A model generated the notes under the pieces. The model saw only the letters and a program-made list of their open reading frames with translations. It did no database searches and was not told the origin of the DNA. A stretch of DNA of 64,000 bases from contig JAFVFO010000009.1 in NCBI GenBank assembly GCA_017475485.1, positions 1 to 64,000 on the forward strand, given 5' to 3'. A program made the translations under genes and the position numbers. Shown here one piece after another: positions 1 through 7,890 of this stretch (its first letter is position 1; every line of letters begins with the position of its first letter). Origin of the DNA: Candidatus Gastranaerophilales bacterium (GTDB taxonomy: Bacteria; Cyanobacteriota; Vampirovibrionia; Gastranaerophilales; Gastranaerophilaceae).

Positions 1-81
1 ATTTCATAATTCTCATACATGTATTCCTTTATTTGTGTGTTGGTAAAATTCTTTTGAAATGATAAGTGTTTTTGGTATTTT

Positions 82-113
82 CCACTTAACAAAATACAGA
101 AAATGTTAAGTGG
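82..113. repeat. Hairpin repeat, copy 1
   Basis: CCACTTAAC (82-90) pairs with GTTAAGTGG (105-113) around a 14-base loop. The loop matches the reverse complement of the loop of the copy at 241-284 at 13 of 14 positions, so the two are inverted copies of one element. A T-rich run follows on the plus strand, so it could also end transcription. Confidence 0.7.
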
Positions 114-240
114 GAATTTTTATCAAGATATAGTTGAATTTTAGCCACACAAAAATTAAGAAAAATTAAAAAATCACTCAAAAAATGCAAATTTTTTGAA
201 AAATGCAAATAATGTGGTATTATATATTTATAGAAATAAA

Positions 241-284
241 ATTAACCCACTTAACATTTTATGTATTTTGTTAAGTGGGTTAAT
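241..284. repeat. Hairpin repeat, copy 2, probable terminator
   Basis: A perfect 15-bp stem, 241-255 with 270-284, around a 14-base A/T loop. It lies about 50 bases past the stop codon of the minus-strand yggT gene and has T-rich sequence on both sides, so it is a reasonable bidirectional terminator. It is the inverted partner of the element at 82-113. Confidence 0.75.
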
Positions 285-336
285 TGTTTTTGGCTTTATT
301 TTATAATGGTTTTCAAGACTTAATAAAATTGTTTAG

Positions 337-603
337 CTAAAAACCTAAACTTACAAGTAATCTGATTAAAATATTTCTGATTAATGACAACACGAAAAAT
401 GCAACAATAGGTGAAATATCTATCATTCCTATCGGGGGTATTAATTTTCTGAATGGTGCAAAAAATATTTCCGAAAATGCTCTTAAAGACCTGAATGGTT
501 CGTTATTCCAATTGATGTTTGGAAACCAAGTCAACAAAACGGACACAAACAATAATATAAATATCAGGTCGAATAATCTTGCCGTTGCTACTGCTATACC
601 CAT
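337..603 (-). CDS. YggT family membrane protein
   Basis: An 88-residue integral membrane protein with two hydrophobic segments (about residues 5-25 and 62-85) and the YggT signature between them: a P-F-R-K-L-I-P-P-I-G run followed by D-I-S-P-I. YggT proteins are small membrane proteins found in bacteria and in plastids/cyanobacteria, where relatives (Ycf19/CCB3) act in membrane protein maturation or osmotic response; the role here is not known. The gene lies 8 bases downstream of mtnP on the same strand and has an AGAGG ribosome binding site, so the two are probably co-transcribed. Confidence 0.85.
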   Translation of the reverse strand: MGIAVATARLFDLIFILLFVSVLLTWFPNINWNNEPFRSLRAFSEIFFAPFRKLIPPIGMIDISPIVAFFVLSLIRNILIRLLVSLGF

Positions 604-611
604 TTATACCT

Positions 612-1376
612 CTATTTTAAAAGCTCATCAGGAATATTTTCCACTATTGAAAACAACAGTTTGCGAAGTTTAACTATATTTTCTTCAAAAGTTTTCATAA
701 CTGCTTCGTGTGAAACAGGTTCGCAGTCAGCAATTAAGCCTGCGTCATAGTCTGTTATCAGAGATATATTTAATGGTTTCATGCCTAATTCTTTTACAAG
801 GTGAACTTCCGGATATTGTGTCATATTTACAACTTCCCAGCCTTGGTTAGTATAGAAAGCGCTTTCTGACTTCGTGTTAAACCTTGGGCCTTGAATTACG
901 ACAATTGTGCCTTTGTCATGGTAAGTCAGATTAAGTTCTTTTGCGGATTTAATTGCAACTTCGCGCAATTTCGGGCAATATGGGTCTGCCGATGATACAT
1001 GCTGAATGTTATCATATTCAAAATAGGTATCTATCCTTGAGTTGGTTCTGTCAACATATTGATCGCAAAATACAATGTCACCCGGTTTAACATGCTTTTG
1101 TAATGACCCTGCTGCGCAAGGTGAAAACACGCATTTGCAGCCGATTTCTTTCATTGCCCAAACATTGGCTCTATAGTTAACTTTGTGCGGTGCAATTGAA
1201 TGATTTCTGCCATGACGAGGCATGAACGCTACATCGCGTCCTGCAATTTTGCCTACCATTAATGCGTCTGATGTTTTTCCGTAGGGTGTATCAATGGTTA
1301 CTTCTTCGATATTATCTAAGAATTTATAAAATCCTGAACCGCCAAATATACCTATAGTTGCTTTGTTTTGAGTCAT
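612..1376 (-). CDS. mtnP: S-methyl-5'-thioadenosine phosphorylase
   Basis: 254 residues, the usual length for the family. It phosphorolyses methylthioadenosine to adenine and methylthioribose-1-phosphate (methionine salvage / polyamine by-product clearance). Visible signatures: N-terminal GIFGGSGFY phosphate loop, PRHGRNHSIAPHKVNYRAN in the phosphate/ribose site, QGPRFNTKSES, VNMTQYPEV around the ribose-binding Met, and a D-Y-D-A motif near residue 217 in the base-binding position associated with 6-aminopurine use. An AAGGA ribosome binding site precedes the ATG. The prepilin gene upstream ends 18 bases away on the same strand. Assignment to MTAP rather than another purine phosphorylase is by these motifs; inosine use cannot be excluded. 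Confidence 0.9.
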   Translation of the reverse strand: MTQNKATIGIFGGSGFYKFLDNIEEVTIDTPYGKTSDALMVGKIAGRDVAFMPRHGRNHSIAPHKVNYRANVWAMKEIGCKCVFSPCAAGSLQKHVKPGDIVFCDQYVDRTNSRIDTYFEYDNIQHVSSADPYCPKLREVAIKSAKELNLTYHDKGTIVVIQGPRFNTKSESAFYTNQGWEVVNMTQYPEVHLVKELGMKPLNISLITDYDAGLIADCEPVSHEAVMKTFEENIVKLRKLLFSIVENIPDELLK

Positions 1377-1394
1377 AATTAATCCTTTTTATAA

Positions 1395-2174
1395 TTAGTC
1401 TTTATCTTGAACAGAACGTTTTGCCCATTCATCTGCTCTTGCGCCGGGCATAATTTTACCGTCTGCACGAATACCATAGCCGAATGGCGCTTCCGATTTA
1501 TCTGAATCACTGCCGTTGCCGCCATCTACATCCATACAGAATACTTTATAAATTGCATCAAAACCTTGGCTGTCTTGAAAATCAGCAGGAACTGCAGTTC
1601 CTGATTCAGGGTCAGAGAATAACCTTACACATGACGCGCCCGAGCCTGAATTACAAATGCCCATTGGTGTAGCGGGGCTTGCTTCAAACCATACAACATT
1701 ATCTGTTGTAACAATTTCAGCACCTTGATAGTCTTTACCTGCGTTTACGCTTTTTTGTATGGTTTTACAAGTTGTGTCAAGGGCTGTTTTGAATTTTGGA
1801 ATATTTTTTGTTTTATCTGTTTTACCGTTATTTCTTATATCTGCATATTGTTTTGCCGTTCCGCCGCCCCAGCAGTTAACACCTTTTGTGGAAACGATAT
1901 CTGCAAATGCTTCACAGAAATATGTAGTATTTTGTACGAGATTTCCGTTTCTTAATTTTCCTAAGTCACCTGTTGCATAGTATTTATCGCTTGAAACAAG
2001 TTCTCTTATAATGTTGCTTAAGGTTGCATTAGCCTTTTTGAACTTCATAATATTTTCATCAGGTGTTGCATGGAACGCTGAAGGCAATAATACAGCCGTT
2101 AAAACACCGATAACCGTTAAAACTATCATGATTTCGGCCAGTGTAAAGCCTTTTTTAAAACAATTACTTCTCAT
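1395..2174 (-). CDS. Type IV pilin-like prepilin
   Basis: 259 residues. The N-terminus has a short basic leader (MRSNCFKK) and the prepilin peptidase site G-F-T-L-A-E, cleaved after Gly, followed by a hydrophobic helix of about 20 residues. This is the N-methylated pilin/pseudopilin signature of type IV pili and type II secretion. The rest is a soluble domain with several Cys (near residues 87, 101, 136, 174, 182 and 213) that could form disulfides. Good ribosome binding site AAGGTAAGAG. No pilus assembly genes are in the window, so whether it is a pilin or a secretion pseudopilin is open. Confidence 0.9.
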   Translation of the reverse strand: MRSNCFKKGFTLAEIMIVLTVIGVLTAVLLPSAFHATPDENIMKFKKANATLSNIIRELVSSDKYYATGDLGKLRNGNLVQNTTYFCEAFADIVSTKGVNCWGGGTAKQYADIRNNGKTDKTKNIPKFKTALDTTCKTIQKSVNAGKDYQGAEIVTTDNVVWFEASPATPMGICNSGSGASCVRLFSDPESGTAVPADFQDSQGFDAIYKVFCMDVDGGNGSDSDKSEAPFGYGIRADGKIMPGARADEWAKRSVQDKD

Positions 2175-2213
2175 AATAAACTCTTACCTTTTAAACTAAA
2201 AAAGACTTAATTA

Positions 2214-2417
2214 TTAAATTAAGCCCATAATTTTTAAATCTTTTGCTATAGAACTGTCAAACATACTTGCGTAAGCTAAATCTACGCTTGCCACACCTGT
2301 GTATGTGTGTGGTAGTCTGTTTTCAACCATTGAATTATTCTTGCTTTCAAATTGAGTTTGAGTTTTAGCAGTCTTGTTGTTATTGTTTAATCTGTTGAAA
2401 ACAGGCTGAATACGCAT
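2214..2417 (-). CDS. Small lineage-specific protein
   Basis: 67 residues, not recognised. It begins MRIQPVFNR, has an Asn/Gln/Thr/Lys-rich linker (residues 9-30), then a short, more ordered tail with SVDLAYASMFD. This start resembles the disordered N-termini of the other lineage-specific proteins in the window, but no F-x-G follows. A GAGAGG ribosome binding site supports real translation. It is upstream of the prepilin on the same strand. Confidence 0.55.
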   Translation of the reverse strand: MRIQPVFNRLNNNNKTAKTQTQFESKNNSMVENRLPHTYTGVASVDLAYASMFDSSIAKDLKIMGLI

Positions 2418-2493
2418 AAATAACCTCTCGCAAAAACCGTTGTGTCTGAGAATATATTACCATAGATTAATGAGCATGGCAATAATATTTTGT

Positions 2494-3258
2494 TTAATTT
2501 TTTTTGATTTTGTGTTTCCAGTATGCAAACGCTATGGAAGCAAAAACCCCAAGATTTACCGATTCTACATCGTTATCCATAAATATTTTTAATTTTTCAT
2601 CACTTAACTCCATAATTTCTCTGCTTAGCCCTTGTGCCTCTGAACCAAATGCAAGAAGGGTTTTGCCTGAAAAATCATAGTCGAAAAAATCTTTCGTGCA
2701 ATAAGGTGTTGTTGCAATTAGCTTATGGGTTTGTTTTAATTTTTTAATAAATTCAAAATCTGCCTTGATTATTGGTATTTTAAACATGTTTTGTGCTGTG
2801 GCTCTGATAGTTTTTGAATTATAAATATCAACGCAATCGCCGTATAAAATTATCCCGTTAATTGAAAATGCGCATGCCGAGCGGATTATTGTACCAAGAT
2901 TTCCCGGGTCTTTGATATTGTCTATTAAGGCAATTTTTGCCATATTGTAAAAAATTTCATTATTAATTTCAGGCTCTTTTATAATGCCCGCCATATTTGT
3001 CGGAGTTTTAAGTGTTGAGATTTTTTTTAAAACAGCGTCATTGCAAAATACAATATTTTTTGCTTTGATTGCAGGGTTAAAATCTTCTTTTTTTAAAAAA
3101 ATATATTCAAATTCTTTATTTTCTTCAATAAGACCCGATAAAGTTTTTTCTCCGTCAATAAAAATCAGCTTTTCGGATTTTCTTGTATGCGGGTTTTGCA
3201 GCTTTATACAGAATTTTACAAGGTCATTTTGTGTACTTGTAATTTCAATTTTATTCAA
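2494..3258 (-). CDS. TrmH/SpoU-family RNA 2'-O-methyltransferase
   Basis: SPOUT-fold methyltransferase of about 254 residues with the RlmB/TsnR layout: an N-terminal substrate-binding domain (starting I-E-I-T-S-T-Q-N) and a C-terminal knotted domain. The three SpoU motifs are visible: NLGTIIRSACAF, LLAFGSEAQGL and SVNLGVFASIAFAYW. It would methylate a ribose in 23S rRNA or tRNA using S-adenosylmethionine. The start chosen is TTG at 3258, which overlaps the stop of the upstream aminopeptidase gene (TTGAATAA) and gives the family-typical N-terminus; a second TTG at 3300 lies inside the upstream gene. The exact target nucleotide cannot be read from sequence. Confidence 0.85.
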   Translation of the reverse strand: MNKIEITSTQNDLVKFCIKLQNPHTRKSEKLIFIDGEKTLSGLIEENKEFEYIFLKKEDFNPAIKAKNIVFCNDAVLKKISTLKTPTNMAGIIKEPEINNEIFYNMAKIALIDNIKDPGNLGTIIRSACAFSINGIILYGDCVDIYNSKTIRATAQNMFKIPIIKADFEFIKKLKQTHKLIATTPYCTKDFFDYDFSGKTLLAFGSEAQGLSREIMELSDEKLKIFMDNDVESVNLGVFASIAFAYWKHKIKKN

Positions 3259-4864
3259 ATTGTTCGTCAAAATCTGCCTGCCACTTCTTAATAAAATCAA
3301 TTTCTTTATTGCTTAGTGCTCTATAATCAATTAAAATCTCCTCAAAGGGAAATTTTGACAGCGAAAATCTGTTATAATTAATATCGCAATATACGCAGTT
3401 TTCAATTCTGACCCCGAATTCGTCTTCATCTATTTTGCCGTATAAGCCAGGTTCTATTGAATGTGTTTGATAGGGCTTGATTGTGTCGTTAGAAAACATA
3501 GATAAACATGGGGGATTTTGATGACATGATGTACCTATTCCATGGCCTAAACCATGGTTAAAATAAAAGCCGATATCTTGATATGAAGCAAGCATTTTGC
3601 GTGCTAATTCATCTACTTTTTTTGCTTTTGTTTCTTTTGAATTGAAACAGGCAATAAATGTTTTTAAAACAGCTGTATAGATATTTTTATAGATTGCTTT
3701 CGGATTTTTTCCAAAATAGAATGTTCTTGTTATATCTGTTGCATATCCTGAATCCCAGTATCCGCCGCAATCCAGTAAAATCAACTGTTCATCTTTTAAG
3801 ATTTTATTTTTATCGTAGCTTGAATAGTGAATTGAAGCGGAATTATTATCAAGTGCCAAGATAGTCTTGAATGAAGGCATATATGAACCTTGAAGCCGTA
3901 ATTCATCTTCAAACATTTGCGCTAAATCATATTCCGATAAGCCCTTGTAGAGTCTTTTTTTGAAATTTAAAATAGCCTTATCCAGTTTAAATGAACATTC
4001 TGCCATATTTTCAATAACACTTACAGGTTTGATTGAAGATATTAAAGATAGGCTGTCTGAGTTGAATTGTATGGGTTTTTGCAGCAACAGAAAATTTTCA
4101 AGTGTGATATCGTTGTAGTCGATATAAATTTCTGAGTTTATTGCTTTGATTATGCCTTCAAATTCAGATAGGGAGCGGATTTCTAAGTTATCAACAGGTG
4201 CTTTGATAATTTTATCCGAGAAAAGAATATATTTTGCATTTTTAAAATCAAAATATAGTATAGACTTAAAATTAGAGCTGTATTTCATTTCAAAACTTCT
4301 TAAATTTGTAAAATAAGAAATTTTATCTAAATCGAATATTATTATTTTTTCTACTTTGGGGTTTAATTTTTTGAATTTTTTTACTTTAAAATTAAAATCA
4401 TTTTTTTCAACTTTTGAATCTGCAAGAAAAATTCTTTCGTTTTTATCTATATCGCGATTTTTTGTGTAATTTTTTTTAAGCTGATAAGTTTTTAAGTTAA
4501 AATATCTATCCAGCTTCAAAAAATCCGTAAGCATTATATCATTTGGAATGTAGAGGGTTTTACCTTCCTTGTATGTTTTTTTGAGGGCATCAAAGAATGT
4601 TTCACCCATTTCCATTTTATAAATTTTAATATCTTTGTATGCTTGCTTGTCAACTAACAGATGATATCTTGTATCTACAAAAAGGGTGATTTCCCCGATT
4701 TTATTAATTACAGCTTCGCCTGCCGAGCCTTGAAAACCCGTTAGAACATTTAAAGGAGAGCCTGTGTAGTGGCTTTTGAAAAAATTATCGCTTGATTTTA
4801 GAAGCAGAATTTCATCTTCCTTCAATAAATCTTTATAAAATTTAATTTGTCCGTTTCTATCCAT
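3251..4864 (-). CDS. M24-family Xaa-Pro aminopeptidase
   Basis: 537 residues, with two creatinase-like N-terminal domains and a C-terminal pita-bread metallopeptidase domain. It would remove N-terminal residues ahead of proline using two metal ions. Metal ligands are visible: the D in LLDCGGYWDSGYATD and its second D in ATDITRTF, the H in NHGLGHGIGTSCH, the E in HSIEPGLYG and the E in GVRIENCVY. The start ATG at 4864 is preceded by GGGAT. The gene overlaps the methyltransferase gene downstream. Probably cytoplasmic, as there is no signal peptide. Confidence 0.9.
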   Translation of the reverse strand: MDRNGQIKFYKDLLKEDEILLLKSSDNFFKSHYTGSPLNVLTGFQGSAGEAVINKIGEITLFVDTRYHLLVDKQAYKDIKIYKMEMGETFFDALKKTYKEGKTLYIPNDIMLTDFLKLDRYFNLKTYQLKKNYTKNRDIDKNERIFLADSKVEKNDFNFKVKKFKKLNPKVEKIIIFDLDKISYFTNLRSFEMKYSSNFKSILYFDFKNAKYILFSDKIIKAPVDNLEIRSLSEFEGIIKAINSEIYIDYNDITLENFLLLQKPIQFNSDSLSLISSIKPVSVIENMAECSFKLDKAILNFKKRLYKGLSEYDLAQMFEDELRLQGSYMPSFKTILALDNNSASIHYSSYDKNKILKDEQLILLDCGGYWDSGYATDITRTFYFGKNPKAIYKNIYTAVLKTFIACFNSKETKAKKVDELARKMLASYQDIGFYFNHGLGHGIGTSCHQNPPCLSMFSNDTIKPYQTHSIEPGLYGKIDEDEFGVRIENCVYCDINYNRFSLSKFPFEEILIDYRALSNKEIDFIKKWQADFDEQFE

Positions 4865-4875
4865 TTTTATCCCGA

Positions 4876-5289
4876 TTAATGTGCTAAACTTGCTGTAATA
4901 CTGCAGTTAGAAGCGTTAGAATTGAAATTTATTACCGCGATTTTGCAGTAATCATCTATTTGAATTTTATTATTTTTTACTGCTAAATTCAAGTTGTGGC
5001 CAAGTAATAATGATTTTAATTTTAAATAGCCGTTGTAGATTTCAATATTTTCGTTTTTAAACAGAAAGTCGTTCGGAATTATTGAATTAAGTATTTCCAT
5101 AACATTTTGCATACTTTTGGCGCTGTCATCCGTTAGTAAAATTGAAACATAAGGGCTTGAAGATGTTATACTTAAAAGAGCATTTTCAACATTTGAATAT
5201 CTGACAAAACCTATAATTTTTGAGGTGATATCTATGATATCGCCTGCTTTTGATGTTGAAATTGTAAACTGTTCATTTATTATCGCCAT
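4876..5289 (-). CDS. Degenerate YjbQ/UPF0047-like protein
   Basis: 137 residues, the length of YjbQ (UPF0047) proteins, which have weak thiamine-phosphate synthase activity. The framework fits: FTISTSKAGDIIDIT at the N-terminus, KLKSLLLGHNL in the middle, then a basic loop and a C-terminal strand ending in S-I-T-A-S-L. The conserved site residues appear lost: the usual H-T-[ST] segment reads SSSPYVS (43-49), and the usual His-containing [HN]-G-x2-H-L-K segment reads IYNGYLKLKS (84-93). It is therefore probably not an active enzyme of this family. It sits 8 bases after the pyrophosphatase-like gene and is likely translationally coupled. The family call is from memory of the consensus. Confidence 0.65.
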   Translation of the reverse strand: MAIINEQFTISTSKAGDIIDITSKIIGFVRYSNVENALLSITSSSPYVSILLTDDSAKSMQNVMEILNSIIPNDFLFKNENIEIYNGYLKLKSLLLGHNLNLAVKNNKIQIDDYCKIAVINFNSNASNCSITASLAH

Positions 5290-5297
5290 GAGCTATC

Positions 5298-7082
5298 TTA
5301 TGTCAGTAAAATTGCTATACCTAAAAGTACCGCAGAGTTGTACCTTAAAATAATTCCCGCAAGTTCGCTTGTTATGGGGTTATTTCTAAATAACATGGTT
5401 ATTGCGGTAAGGCAAATGCCCGATGTTGCGGTTAAGAGTGCCTCATAGCCTAAAAATTCTAAAAACAGATATGCAACAATCCCTATCGATATAAGTGCAA
5501 AAAGTGCCATTGAGGTACTGCTTTTAACGCTTTTAAATATAATTAAATCCGAATTCATTTCCTTGCTTTTCACCTGTCTTTTTGCAAGCAGGATAAGTTT
5601 TTTGGCTTGTTTCAATACGGTGCCTGAAACAAAATATATTGCAATTACAGGTAATAAAGCTCCCGCAAGAAGTGAAATCAGTGATACAGGGTTTAAAATA
5701 TCGGCTTCTTCAAGCTGTGAAATCGCACTATAAGCAGTAATTGCCGATATTGTTATTAAAATAGAAGAAATATGTAAGTGGCTTTTTGCTTTGTTGTTTA
5801 ATTCAACATCTTGTGCTGCAACTGTCGGAATAATTACAATTAAATTAAAGCCGAAAACTGCAAGAGTAATGCCATATAGGGCATATAGTATATCTGTCAT
5901 ACCTTGCGCTAAAATAAATACAGCTATAAGCATTATTAAAATTAAGCCTATACTTTTTAATAGTTTTAATGAAGACTGCTTCATTTTTTGAAGGTCATTA
6001 ACGATTTTCTTATCTTTATTAATATAAAGTGCGATAATGCCTGTGATTGTACCGATTAATACCGAATGTGAAATCGCGATAAAATCCTTTCCGAGCCAGA
6101 AAAATACTTCTATATATGTCATTATTGCAGTGATGAGCGCAATAAAAACAGCATTTTTTAAAAGCATTTTAGAAACGTTATTTGTCTTATTAATTTTTGA
6201 AAACAGTATTGAAATAATAGATGAGAACATAGCATTTGCACTTATTACTATGGGTAAAAATGCGCCCATGAGTGCTGCTGTTGTAGCACCCATTACGATT
6301 GATGACATTAAAGACAGAAAATATGTTTCAAAAAACATTGAAAAATTATAGTTTTTAACAACATTTTTTAAGGCTAAAACAGGATTTTCTTTATCCGTTA
6401 AGTGTTCATATTTTTTTATGAAATCATCCGTATTTTTAAGTGAAGTTTTGGAAATTAGTGCAATTAAATTTTCATAAAATGCACTTGCGGAAATACCGCA
6501 TGCAAAGCCGATAAGCGCTTCATAGTCTTTATATATATGAAATAAAATTACGGCCAAGGCGCAAAATATACCCCAATACATAAATGAAATAGCAACAGAT
6601 GTGTTGAAACTTAATTTTAATGAGGTATTAACAGATGTCAGCAATGCGTCATTAGCCCTGATTGTGCCTTTTGTGAAAATCATTGAAGATAATTTAGATA
6701 TTAATATGTAAGATAATATGCCCGTAAAAGCGCATACTGAGAAGTTTGTATTAAGGTGTTTATAGGTTAAGCCAAAACCGGCCGCTAAAAACAAAACCAA
6801 GACTATGCTTTTAAACCTGCAAAAGATTGCATTTGCCTTATTTTGAGCTTTTTCTTCATTTTTAAGATTTTCATCAGCATATTTGTAAAATGAAACTTCA
6901 AGAAACTTGCATGTGCTTAAAAGTAATGCGATTGCGGATGAAAATAACACAACCCATTTTGATTTTGTTGATGTAGTATCTACAAAATAAACTCCATAAG
7001 CCAAATACAGGGCTATAAATAACAATATCCATAAAATTGAATACCAAAACACAAGTTTTGTTTTGATTTTTTCTTTATCCAT
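5298..7082 (-). CDS. Membrane pyrophosphatase-like protein lacking catalytic residues
   Basis: 594 residues with about 14-16 hydrophobic segments. The order of segments matches membrane-bound H+/Na+-pumping pyrophosphatases (HppA). Residues 137-184 align with the R-A-N..GL..AF..G TM4/5 region, 188-260 with the loop and TM5/6 that normally carries the PPi/Mg site and then F-E-T-Y (retained at 250-254), and the segment LLAGALLPVIAIY with the later G-L-x2-G-x-L-P motif. The canonical acidic motif D-D-P-R-N-P-A-x-I-A-D-N-V-G-D has decayed to D-K-E-N-P-V-L-A-L-K-N (230-240). The last loop (G-G-A-W-D-N-A-K-K and G-D-T-x-G-D-P) is deleted, leaving only the final helix. It cannot be a normal PPi-driven pump. 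The homology is inferred by eye. Confidence 0.75.
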   Translation of the reverse strand: MDKEKIKTKLVFWYSILWILLFIALYLAYGVYFVDTTSTKSKWVVLFSSAIALLLSTCKFLEVSFYKYADENLKNEEKAQNKANAIFCRFKSIVLVLFLAAGFGLTYKHLNTNFSVCAFTGILSYILISKLSSMIFTKGTIRANDALLTSVNTSLKLSFNTSVAISFMYWGIFCALAVILFHIYKDYEALIGFACGISASAFYENLIALISKTSLKNTDDFIKKYEHLTDKENPVLALKNVVKNYNFSMFFETYFLSLMSSIVMGATTAALMGAFLPIVISANAMFSSIISILFSKINKTNNVSKMLLKNAVFIALITAIMTYIEVFFWLGKDFIAISHSVLIGTITGIIALYINKDKKIVNDLQKMKQSSLKLLKSIGLILIMLIAVFILAQGMTDILYALYGITLAVFGFNLIVIIPTVAAQDVELNNKAKSHLHISSILITISAITAYSAISQLEEADILNPVSLISLLAGALLPVIAIYFVSGTVLKQAKKLILLAKRQVKSKEMNSDLIIFKSVKSSTSMALFALISIGIVAYLFLEFLGYEALLTATSGICLTAITMLFRNNPITSELAGIILRYNSAVLLGIAILLT

Positions 7083-7085
7083 AAC

Positions 7086-7868
7086 TTAATCTTTTATAAA
7101 CTCCTTTTTGATAATATTAATTCTTTTTTCATCCAGTAATGTTGTGATTGCCGCATTGATTTGGTTTAACAATTCCTGTGAGTCGTCGGATTTCCTAACG
7201 GCAACCGCGTAAAATTCCCGCGAATATGTTTTGTTTATGATTTTTAATTTGTTATTCATATATCCTTGAAGGATACAATCATCTCCTATTATACCGTCAA
7301 TTTGTCCCGAGAGCAACAAGTCTATCGCTTCTTTATATGACCTTGCACCGGTAATTCTTGCCGTCGGCGCTGCAAGGTGTATTACCTTTTCGCCTGTTGT
7401 TCCGAGCACAACACCCAGTTTGCCTGTTGTGTTAAAGTATTGGATATGTGAAATTTTTGAATCTTTTCTTACCATTAATTTTTGGCTTGCGGTAAAATAA
7501 GGAATCGAAAAATCTATTACCAGTTTTCTTTTCTCATTTATGCTCATTGTTGCAATTAAAATATCGACTTCCTTTGCATTTAGCTTGGAAATTCTGTTTT
7601 GCGGATTGATTTTAACAAATTGTATGTGTTCCGGAGAATCGGATTGAAATATTATACTTGCAATGCTTTTCGCTATTTCAATATCTATTCCTTGCAATTT
7701 TTTGTTTTTATAAAAGCCAAACGGGGGAGAATCTTCCTTGACACCTACAATTATATAGCCTCTTTGCACAATAGCTTCTAAATCGGTAGGCTCTTTTGTT
7801 TTGTTAAGACAGCCTGTGCACATAAACCCCAGAAATATTATTAAAATAAAAAGTATGTACTTTTTCAT
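7086..7868 (-). CDS. Orphan ABC-type amino-acid-binding lipoprotein
   Basis: 260 residues. An N-terminal hydrophobic segment ends in M-C-T-G-C, a lipoprotein signal with acylated Cys at about residue 20. The rest is a family 3 solute-binding protein: G-Y-I-I-V-G-V-K-E-D-S-P-P-F-G-F near the start, G-I-D-I-E-I-A-K-S, the D-F-S-I-P-Y-F signature and a D-x-I-I-G-D motif. It would bind a polar or basic amino acid outside the cytoplasmic membrane. No permease or ATPase gene is adjacent, so it either serves a distant transporter or is a sensor. Its ATG lies six bases after TAGAAT, with no Shine-Dalgarno sequence. Confidence 0.88.
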   Translation of the reverse strand: MKKYILFILIIFLGFMCTGCLNKTKEPTDLEAIVQRGYIIVGVKEDSPPFGFYKNKKLQGIDIEIAKSIASIIFQSDSPEHIQFVKINPQNRISKLNAKEVDILIATMSINEKRKLVIDFSIPYFTASQKLMVRKDSKISHIQYFNTTGKLGVVLGTTGEKVIHLAAPTARITGARSYKEAIDLLLSGQIDGIIGDDCILQGYMNNKLKIINKTYSREFYAVAVRKSDDSQELLNQINAAITTLLDEKRINIIKKEFIKD

Positions 7869-7890
7869 AAAATTATTCTATCATAAAACT
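7869..7890. promoter_or_regulatory. Compact divergent leaderless promoters
   Basis: Only 22 bases separate two divergent start codons (7868 minus, 7891 plus). TAGAAT on the minus strand (7880-7875) is six bases before the lipoprotein ATG. TATCAT on the plus strand (7879-7884) is six bases before the yitT-like ATG. The two hexamers touch, so the polymerase could probably occupy only one direction at a time. Confidence 0.6.

Larger units (their letters stand above)
1..336. other. Non-coding region with paired hairpins
   Basis: No coding region is supported here. The stretch is very AT-rich and contains two inverted copies of one hairpin (82-113 and 241-284), described separately. Between them lie a direct repeat AAAAATGCAAAT-like segment (about 181-192 and 199-210) and a promoter-like pair on the plus strand: TTGAAA at 196-201 and TATTAT at 218-223, spacer 16. 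A transcript from that pair would run straight into the second hairpin, so a very short RNA is possible but unproven. Confidence 0.5.

Noticed and set aside
7801..7890. Upstream extension of the YitT-like protein by 30 codons
   Set aside because: It would overlap the divergent lipoprotein start and adds a basic stretch without family similarity; the promoter hexamer at 7879-7884 favours 7891.
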